Assembly: GCF_008728515.1 (NCBI RefSeq)
Contig: NC_044988.1
Coordinates: 28,230,998 to 28,294,997 of the forward strand
Source: Papio anubis
Lineage: Eukaryota; Chordata; Mammalia; Primates; Cercopithecidae
Length of the DNA stretch: 64,000 nt
Reading direction: 5' to 3'
Shown: piece by piece, positions 57,053-64,000 of the stretch
How the letters are laid out: every line of letters begins with the position of its first letter
Numbering within the stretch: the first letter of the stretch is position 1
The notes under the pieces: model-generated
Database searches by the model: none
What the model was told of the DNA's origin: nothing
Seen by the model: only the letters and a program-made list of their open reading frames with translations
Made by a program: the position numbers and the translations under genes

Positions 57053-58546
57053 TGAGAGGTGACAATGTGCTAGCAGCCCTCACTCAGCGCCTCCTTGGCC
57101 TCCGCGTCCACTCTGGCAGTGCTTGAGGAGCCCTTCAGCCGGCCACGGTATGGTGGGAGTCCCTTTGGGCTGGCTGAGGTCGGAGCCGCTTCCCTCTGCT
57201 TGTGGGGAGTGTGGAGGGAGAGGCGCAGGCGGGAACCGGGCTGTGCTGGGCGCTCACCGGCCAGTGCGAGTTCTGGTGGGCGTGGGCGAAGGCTGGGGGG
57301 GCGGCCCACAAGGAGCGGCCTGGCCTGCGGAGCCGCTGGCCCAGAGCAGTGAGGGGCTTAGCACCTGGGCCAGCAGCTACGGAGGTTGCGCGGCGTCCCC
57401 CAGCAGTGCTGGCCCGCCAGCGCTGCACTCAAATTCTCGCAGGGCCTTAGCTGCCTCCCCAGGAGCAGAGCTCCGGACCTGCAGCCCGCCATATCTGCAC
57501 TCCCCAGCCTAAGGTGGACTCCCGCACCGCCCAAGCCTCCCCTAGGGGCGCTGCCCCCACTCCTGCCCCCTGCTCTGTGGCGCTGGGTCCCATCCACAGC
57601 CCAAGGGCTGAGGAGTGCAGGCGCAGCTCAGGACGGGCAGGCAGCTCTGCCTGCCGCCCCAGTGCAGGATCCACCAGGTGAAGCCAGCTGGGCTCCTGAG
57701 CCGGATGGGGACTTGGAGAACTTTTATTTCTAGCTGGAGGATGTATGTGTACCAATTAGCACTCTGTGTCTAGCTCAAGGTTTGTAAATACGCCAATTGG
57801 TACTCTGTATCTAGCGAACTCTGTGTCTAGCCTACCTAGTGGGGACTTGGAGAACTTTTCTGTCTAGCACTCTGTTTCTAGCTCAAGGATTGTAAACGCA
57901 CCAATCAGCACTCTGTGTCTAGCTCAGGGTTTGTAAATACACCAGTCAGTACTCTGTGTCTAGCTCAAGGATTATAAACACACCCATCAGCACTCTGTCA
58001 AAACGGACCAATCAGCTCTCTGTAAAATAGACCAATCAGCTCTCTGTAAAATGGACCAATTGGCAGGATGTGGGTGGGGTCAGACAAGGAAATAAAAGCA
58101 GGCTGCGGGGGCCGGCCAGTAGCAACCCGCTTGGGTCTGCTCGGGTCCCGTTCCAGGCTGTGGAAACTTTGTTCTTTCGCTCTTTGCGATAAATCTTGCT
58201 GCTGTTCACTCTTTAGATCAACACTACCTTTATGAGCTATAACACTCACCACGAAGGTCTGCAACTTCACTTCTAAAGTCAATGAGACCACGAACCCACC
58301 GGGAAGAACAAACAACTCCAGACGCACTGCCTTAAAGAGCTGTAACACTCACCACCAAGGTCTGCAGCTTCACTCCTGACAGTGAGACCACAAACCCACC
58401 AGAAGGAAGAAGCTCCAGACACATCTGAACGTCTGAAGGAACAAACTCTGGACACACCATCTTTAAGAACTGTAACACTCACCGCGAGAGTCCGCGGCTT
58501 CATTCTTGAAGTCAGTGAGATCAAGAACCCACCAATTCTGGACACA
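57053..58546 (+). mobile_element. Solo LTR of ERV9 class (LTR12C-like)
   Basis: The element begins TGAGAGGTGACA and ends GGACACA. It has the GC-rich 5' region, the U3 array of CCAAT-containing repeats, a TATA-like AATAAAA at about 58090, and the U5 duplications GTAACACTCACC (58242, 58343, 58471) known from ERV9 LTRs. No internal retroviral sequence flanks it, so it is a solo LTR left by recombination. It interrupts an older repeat whose halves lie at 56990-57052 and 58547-58690. The R-region polyadenylation hexamer reads GATAAA (58188-58193) rather than AATAAA. It lies in FXN intron 3, opposite in orientation to FXN. ERV9 LTRs are known enhancers/promoters; activity here is not shown. Confidence 0.9.
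57732..58065 (+). repeat. U3 enhancer-type tandem repeats of the LTR12C
   Basis: Diverged units of about 40 bases recur, each with GTGTCTAGCTCA-like text and ACCAATCAGC, carrying CCAAT boxes. In this LTR family the repeats bind NF-Y, GATA and related factors. The last three units are short and near identical (CCAATCAGCTCTCTGTAAAA). Confidence 0.8.
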
Positions 58547-58690
58547 AAAGAATGGACAGCATCCCTGCTGTCAAGGAGCTCAGTCTATTATAGGTGGTAG
58601 CTGACATGTAAATAGACAATTATAACACAGAGGGATCAGTGCTCCACAGAGTCATCCTCAGAGTGCTGGGCAAGGGAGAAAGGAAGGACC

Positions 58691-59198
58691 ATGTCTGCTT
58701 AAGAGTATCTAGGAAAGCTTCACAAAGGAGGTAACTTCCAGCTATACCTCAGGGGAGGAAAAGACTGCCCTCCCACAAAGCTCAAGTAATATTAATATCA
58801 AACATGAAATACATAAATTAGTTAGCACCTGAAGGACTCTAATCAGTAATTCACACTCTAGGGTACAGTTAGCATTTCAATGTAGTTAATCACAAGTCCA
58901 AACTACAGAGGGCAGCCACTATATATCTTTAGCTTTCTAAATCTACACTTAAAACATTTGCTAATTAGTAAATGATTTGTTAGAAACAATTTTACCCTTG
59001 AGTGATACTCAAAGCATATGAATTGGCTAGAAAAATATAGGCATCTCTTCCTTTGAAAGAATAGGTTACAGAATCTGGAAAGCCTACCAGCCTAATATTG
59101 TCTTCAGAGAGACACTCTCAGGGCAGGAATCAGGAAGGTTCTGTGACCCACTACTGAGAGCAAAAGGTTTTGTCACCTGGTTCAAATTGAGTCAATGA
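58691..59198. other. Unique sequence in FXN intron 3
   Basis: No recognised repeat or gene. Confidence 0.5.
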
Positions 59199-60010
59199 TG
59201 TGAGAAATAAAAATAAAATTCTAAGCTCCCAACTGACTCAACAAACCATCTCTTGGCCAAGGGGAGCCCAGAGATACCTTAAAAAAATTTAAGTTTTGGC
59301 CATGATGGGAAAGGAGTTTCAACAGGCCTTGTTCTACTCCCTCCCTCACTAACTGCCATTAGTTTCTTTTCCCCTCTAAGGGCTAAACAGAAACTAGCCC
59401 TTCAAAAGACTAACTTGAGGCCATGTGTGGTGGCTCACGCCTGTAATCCCAGCACTTTGGAGCTGCCTGTAATCCCGGCACTTTGGGAGGCCGAAGCAGG
59501 TGGATTACCTGAGGTCAGGAGTTCAAGACTAGCCTGACAACAACAGGGCGAAACCCCGTCTATACTAAAAATATAAAAAAAATTAGCCGGGCGTGGTAGC
59601 AGGCACCTGTAGTCCCAGCTGCTTGGGAGGCTGAGACAAGAGAATCGCTTGAGCCCAGGAGGCGGAGGTTGCGGTGAGCCAAGATTGCACCACTACACTC
59701 CAGCCTAGGCTACAGAGCGAGACTGTCTCAAAAAGACAAAAAAAAAAAAAAAAAAAAAAAAAAAGACTGACTTCACCACTGGTATCAACCAATCATCTAA
59801 TTCTGCTCTTCCCTCACTGTCCTTATAGTCAGGCTTGATACCTTCTGGAAGACTTGGTTGCTTGCTCCATCATGTGGAGTGCCTTCTCCATCCAGTGCTC
59901 CCGCTGCAATTTCCAACACCATTTCTATTCCTTTAGTCTGATGGCTGATTGCCCTCAACAATTCCATGATTGAATCCAAAATACACGCTTCGTGACATTT
60001 CCTGGTATTA
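59199..60010 (+). mobile_element. ERV1-type LTR fragment split by an Alu
   Basis: Begins TGTGAGAAATAAAAATAAAA and matches the 33058 LTR through AGGGCTAAACAGAAACTAGC. An Alu at 59417-59764 then interrupts, flanked by AAAGACTAACTT and AAAGACTGACTT, and ATCAACCAATCATCTAATTC continues after it. The 3' limit is uncertain. FXN intron 3, antisense to FXN. Confidence 0.6.
59417..59764 (+). mobile_element. Alu with an internal duplication
   Basis: GCCTGTAATCCC(A/G)GCACTTTGG occurs twice near the start (59440 and 59466); A tail of about 28; splits an LTR. Confidence 0.92.
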
Positions 60011-60044
60011 GTTAATTGCCATCAAGAGGATTAACATCTTTGAG

Positions 60045-60344
60045 GGGCTGGGCGCTGTGGCTCACACCAGTAATCCCAGCACTTTGGGAGGCTGAGGTGG
60101 GAAGATTACTTGAGTTCAGGAGTTCAAAACCAGCCTGGCCAATGTGGTGAAACACTGTCTCTACTAAAAATACAAAAATTAGCTGGGTGTGGGGGCGTGT
60201 GCCTGTAATTCCAGCTACTCGGGAGGTTGAGGCAGAAGAATTGCTTGAACCCGAGAAGCAGAGGTTGCAGTGAGGTCATGCCACTGCTCTCCAGCCTGAA
60301 TAACAGACGGAGACTCCGTCTCAAAAAACAAACAAACAGACAGA
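60045..60344 (+). mobile_element. Alu
   Basis: Sense; tail AAACAAACAAACAGAC. Confidence 0.92.
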
Positions 60345-60547
60345 CAAACCAACCCAGAAAACCATCTTCGAGGGATTTTCTGCCTTTGGCAAAAAAGAAC
60401 TACTCTAAGGCCTAAGCAATAATTCTAATTCCAAAGGCAGACCCTTGCCCAAATCTGCCACCTGGTGGCCAGTCGATAAAGACCAGCACTTCCCTGGCTT
60501 CTAGGATCTGGGGCTAATGTTTCATCCAACTCAGAAGTTCTCACACC

Positions 60548-60848
60548 AAGCCTGATCTGGTGGCTCATGCCTGTAATCCCAATACTTTGGAAGGCTGAGG
60601 GGGGTGGACCATTTGAGGTCAGGAGATCAAGACCAGCCTAACCAACATGGTGAAACCCCATCTTTACTAAAATACAAAAAGTAGCCGGGCATGGTGGCAG
60701 GTTGCCTGTAATCCCAGCTACTCAGGAGGCTGAGGCAGGAGAATTGCCTGACCCCAGGAGGCGGAAGTCACAGTGACCCGAAATTGCGCCACTGCACTCC
60801 AGTCTGGGCAACAGAGTGAGACTCCCTCAAAAAAAAAAAAAAAAAACA
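60548..60848 (+). mobile_element. Alu
   Basis: Sense; 20-base A tail. 60849-61301 beyond it is unique apart from a MIR-like core at 61205-61290. Confidence 0.92.
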
Positions 60849-61301
60849 AACCAAAAAACAAGTTATCATACGAGCTGCACATTGGAATTATCTGTGGAGC
60901 TTAAAAATTCCAGTGCCCTGCCCAGGCCATGCCACACCCCAGTCCAAGTAATCAAAATCTCTAGGAACAAGACGTAGAGAGACACATTAGAATCCCAGGT
61001 GAGCTTTTCAAAAATATGCTTCCCAGGAATGCACCCGACCTACCCCATCACTGTCTCACAGGAGCAGGGCTCAACTCTCTGTAATCTGAATAACTTCTGG
61101 GCAGTTCTCTTACCCCTGCTGAAGAACTGCAGGTCTAGTTTGTTGTTTGCTCCATCTGCCTGCCGGACAAACACACATTCTGGCCCCTCTCTGATTTGTC
61201 TTCACTGAAGCCGGAAAATGAGGCTCAGAGAGGCTGAGTGACTTGCCCAGGGTCACAACAAGCCTGGCAGAGCTGGGCTGCAGCTTGAAGCCTAGTCTTA
61301 T

Positions 61302-61395
61302 CTATTTATTTATTTGAGACAGAGTCTTGCTCTGCAGCCCAGGCTGGAGTGCAGTGGCGTGATTTCGGCTCACTGCAACCTCTGCCTCCCGGAGC
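61302..61395 (-). mobile_element. 5'-truncated Alu
   Basis: Only about 90 bases of 3' Alu, antisense; GCCTAGTCTT and GCCCTAGTCTT flank, so it inserted truncated. Confidence 0.9.
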
Positions 61396-61525
61396 CCTAG
61401 TCTTTTAATCCTACCCACAACTCCATGCTACATGATGCTTAGCTCTGCTGCAGGGGAATTCTTCATTTTAGTGAACTAAAATTCTTAGAGGGGGAAACAG
61501 AAAAATAAAAGAAGTCAAGAGGTAC

Positions 61526-61646
61526 CCCAAAGGAAACATCATAGTCCTCAAAGGTGTATGGCTTGTCTGCAAGGTCTTCAAAAAACTCTGCTAAAGAGTC
61601 CAGCGTTTCCTCTGCTAGTCTTTCATAGGTGGTGTCATCTAGAGAG
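61526..61646 (-). CDS. FXN: Frataxin exon 3, residues 89-128 (human numbering)
   Basis: The 121-bp exon supplies the third base of codon 88 and then 40 codons, starting SLDDTTYERLAEETLDSLAE and ending DYDVSFG. It forms helix 1 and the start of the sheet of the frataxin fold, including the acidic ridge (Glu100, Glu101, Asp104, Glu108, Glu111, Asp112, Asp115, Asp122, Asp124) implicated in iron binding and contact with the assembly complex. The acceptor is CTGCAG just right of 61646 and the donor is GTACCT starting at 61525. The only difference from the human protein I recall is Asp for Glu at residue 92, a conservative change consistent with a non-human primate. The reading frame is open throughout. 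Confidence 0.97.
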
Positions 61647-61775
61647 CTGCAGGGGAAACACAAAACCCAAAACACGATTACCAAACACTTCCATTTTACT
61701 AATACCAAATTTACACACTTGTTATTTAAGTTCATTAAACTGATGAAAATAACATGTACAAAGTAAAAGTTTGTC

Positions 61776-61915
61776 CTTTTTTTTTCGAGACGGAGTCTCA
61801 CTCTGTCACCCAGGCTGGAGTGCAGTATCTGGTCTAAACTCCTGATATCAAGTGAGCCACGTGCCTCGGCCTCTCGAAATGTTAGGATTACAGGTGTGAG
61901 GCACCATGCCCGGCC
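61776..61915 (-). mobile_element. Internally deleted Alu
   Basis: Antisense; only both ends remain (junction CAGTATCTGGTCTAAACTCC); CAAAGTAAAA on both sides. About 130 bases upstream of FXN exon 3. Confidence 0.9.
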
Positions 61916-62006
61916 CAAAGTAAAAATTTAAACAGCACGGAAAGGGTTACAGAAAGAAGCAGGCAGCCCCCATTCCCAGAAGCAACTACAAATAATAGTC
62001 CTTTCT

Positions 62007-62656
62007 GGGCCAGGTGGCAAGGTGGCTCATGCCTGTAATCCCAGCACTTTGGAAGGCCGAGGTGGGTGGCTCACCTGAGGTCAGGAGTTCGAAACTAGCC
62101 AGGTCAATATGGCGAAACCCCGTATCTATTAAAAATACAAAAATTATCATGTCCTTTGCAGGGACATGGATGAAGCTGGAAATCATCATTCTCAGCAAAC
62201 TAACACACGAACAGAAAACCAAACACCACATGTTCTCACTCATAAGTGGGAGTTGAACAATGAGAACACATGGACACAGGGAGGGGAACATCATACACTG
62301 GGGCCTGTCGGGGGGGTGGGGGGCAAGGGGAGGGAGAGCATTAGGACAAATATCTAATGCATGAGAGGCTTAAAGCCTAGACGACGGGTTGATGGGTGCA
62401 GCAAACTACCATGGCACACGTTTATCTATGTAATAAACCTGCACATTCTGCACATGTATCACAGAACTTACAGTATAATAATAATAATAAATTAGCTGGG
62501 TGTGGTGGCGTGACCTTGTAGTTCCAGCTACTCGTGATGATGAGGCACAAGAATTGCTTGAAACCAGGAGGCAGAAGTTGCAGTGAGCTGACATCGTGCC
62601 ACTGTACTCCAGCCTGGGTGACAGAGCGAGGCTGTCTCAGGAAAAAAAAAAAAAAA
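62007..62656 (+). mobile_element. Alu split by an L1 3' end
   Basis: Left arm 62007-62147, right arm 62491-62656; host of the L1 at 62148. Confidence 0.92.
62148..62490 (+). mobile_element. 5'-truncated L1 3' end inserted inside an Alu
   Basis: Starts TCATGTCCTTTGCAGGGACA, runs through the L1 3' UTR G-rich tract (62310-62335) and ends in an AATA/ATA tail. It splits a plus-strand Alu at its central A-rich region, and AAATTA occurs on both sides as a short target duplication. Relatively young primate L1 (L1PA/L1PB type). FXN intron 2, antisense to FXN. Confidence 0.9.
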
Positions 62657-62659
62657 GTC

Positions 62660-62890
62660 TTTTCTGTATCCTTCTATCTGCATATTCTTTTTAATATACA
62701 AATGAAGCATTTTGCATTTTTTCACTTAATTGTGTCTTAGAAATTTGCATTTTTTCACTTAATTATGTCTTAGAAATTGTTCTATATTAGCACCTATGGA
62801 TTTTTATAATATTTAATTTTATGTTATTTATCCAGTCCTCTTTAGCTGGACATGAAGGATGCTTCCATTGCTTTTGTTATTAAAATTTTG
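62660..62890 (-). mobile_element. Old L1 fragment, minus strand
   Basis: GCACCTATGGATTTTTATAA and ACATGAAGGATGCTTCCATT resemble antisense L1M ORF2/3' UTR text. It includes the 33-bp tandem duplication at 62711. Confidence 0.45.
62711..62776. repeat. Tandem duplication, two 33-bp units
   Basis: TTTGCATTTTTTCACTTAAT then T(G/A)TGTCTTAGAAA repeated with one mismatch. Confidence 0.95.
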
Positions 62891-62904
62891 CTTTTGCCCA
62901 AAAT

Positions 62905-63540
62905 TTTGTTGGGCAAATCACAAAGTGGGAGAAAATATTCATATTACATACATCTGAAAAATGATTCATCCAGAACATATAAAGAACACCAGCTGGGCGC
63001 AATGGCTCACGCCTGTAATCCCAGCACTTTGGATGGATGAGGTGAGTGGATCACTTGAGGTCAGGAGTTCGAGATCAGCCTGGCCAACATGGTGAAACTC
63101 TGTCTCTACTAAAAATACAAAAATTAGCCGGGCGTAGTGGCAGGTGCCTGTAATCCCAGCTACTTGGGGGCCTGAGGCAGGAGAATCACTTGAACCCGGG
63201 AGGCGGAGGTTGCAGTGAGCTGAGATCGCGCCACTGCCCCCTCTACTCTACCCTGGGTGACAGAGTGAGTGAAACTCTGTCTCAAAGAAAAAAAAAAAAA
63301 AAAGAAGACCTACAAATAAATAAGAAAAAGAAAAATCAACAGAAAAAAATGGGCAAAATACTTGAATAGATTTCATAAATAAAAGATACCCAAATGCCCA
63401 ATGAACACATAAAAAGGTGTTCAACTTTGTTAATCTTCAGGAAAATGGAAATTAAAAAATCACACTGAGATGCCACCAGAATGGTTAAAATGTAAAAGGG
63501 CGGGAACCCTCGTAGCACCAGTGATGAAAGAGAGAATTTA
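62905..63540 (+). mobile_element. Old L1 ORF2 fragment, plus strand, split by an Alu
   Basis: GGGAGAAAATATTC and CCAGAACATATAAAGAAC are followed after the Alu (62992-63304) by ATGGGCAAAATACTTGAATA and GGAAATTAAAAAATCACACT, the order of L1 ORF2 3' sequence. The cytochrome c pseudogene abuts its right edge. Confidence 0.7.
62992..63304 (+). mobile_element. Alu
   Basis: Sense; splits the L1 fragment just left of the cytochrome c pseudogene. Confidence 0.92.
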
Positions 63541-64000
63541 ATGCGGGTGATGTTGGGAAAGATTTTTGTTCAGAAGTATGCCCAGTGCCACACTATGGAA
63601 AAGGGGGCAAGCACAAAACTGAGCCAAATCTCCATGGTCTGTCTTTTTGGGCAGAAGACAGGTCAGGTCGTTGGATTCCCTTACACAGACGCCAATAAGA
63701 ACAAAGGCATCACCTGGGGAGAGGACACACTGATGGAGTATTTGGAGAATCCCAAGAAGTACATCCCTGGAACAAAAATGATCTTTGCCAGCATTAAGAA
63801 GAAGGCAGAAAAGACAGACTTGGTAGCTTATCTCAAAAAAGCTACTAATGAATAATAATTATCCACTGTCTTATTTATTACAAAACAGAAATGTCTTATG
63901 ACCCTTTTATGTGTACCATCATTTAACAGACCTCATAAACCAGAATTCAGATCATGAATGACTGACAGAATATGTTTGTTGGGCAGTCCTGATTTAACTA
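63541..64000 (+). pseudogene. Cytochrome c (CYCS) processed pseudogene, 3' end beyond window
   Basis: An open frame of 104 codons (63541-63855) matches somatic cytochrome c from the haem motif to the end, with NKNKGITWGEDTLMEYLENP, PGTKM and the KKATNE terminus. The CYCS 3' UTR continues to the window edge, and no introns interrupt it, so this is a retrocopy. Damage: the first haem-binding Cys of CxxCH is Tyr (YAQCH, Cys14 in mature numbering), an 8-bp deletion shifts the frame in the first ten codons, and the original start ATG seems mutated. The frame's ATG at 63541 is out of register with the true start. Several conserved residues also changed (for example GGKHKTGPNL is replaced). It sits in FXN intron 2, antisense, next to L1 sequence. 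Not a functional cytochrome c. Confidence 0.93.

Noticed and set aside
57070..57755. Several overlapping GC-rich frames of 80-129 codons
   Set aside because: All lie in the LTR12C 5' region, on both strands; compositional, no viral or cellular protein pattern.
61463..61918. A single 151-codon minus-strand frame spanning FXN exon 3 and an Alu
   Set aside because: Only 61526-61646 is exon; the rest is intron and Alu read-through past the splice sites.

Overview
This window is primate nuclear DNA. About 75 Alu copies are recognisable, roughly a third of the sequence, with L1, ERV LTR, DNA-transposon and microsatellite debris between them. Two young Alus (29976-30273 and 52657-52953) share a set of variants typical of Old World monkey AluY lineages, and the one gene recognised differs from human by a few residues. 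An Old World monkey (macaque, baboon or guenon type) is the best guess.

The only protein-coding gene I can support is FXN (frataxin), on the minus strand. The window holds exon 3 (61526-61646), exon 4 (50678-50775), the usual last exon 5/5a (CDS 42913-43063) and the alternative last exon 5b (CDS 20351-20384). Exons 1 and 2, and the disease-associated intron-1 GAA repeat, would lie beyond the right edge. All exon boundaries have AG/GT sites and the coding phases join correctly.

Layout from right to left, in FXN transcription order. 61.65-64.0 kb is intron 2, with a cytochrome c processed pseudogene, L1 pieces and an L1 3' end nested in an Alu. 50.78-61.5 kb is intron 3, carrying a solo ERV9-type LTR12C antisense to FXN and two older LTRs. 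43.06-50.68 kb is intron 4, holding two minus-strand retropseudogene-like segments and a Tigger/MER2-type transposon. 42.9 to about 37 kb is the 3' UTR of the exon 5a transcript. 20.4-37 kb is transcribed only in the exon 5b form; it holds a cluster of LTRs (26.7-35.2 kb) and a 122-base uninterrupted purine tract grown from an Alu tail. 0-20.2 kb is downstream or terminal-exon territory: Alus, one old L1 on the minus strand (10.85-13.85 kb), and three long purine/pyrimidine tracts at 15.5-17.1 kb.

Frataxin is a mitochondrial matrix protein that assists iron-sulfur cluster assembly. Nothing else here appears to make a protein that works with it; the rest is intronic or intergenic repeat sequence. 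Repeat subfamily names come from memory of consensus sequences and were not checked by search.
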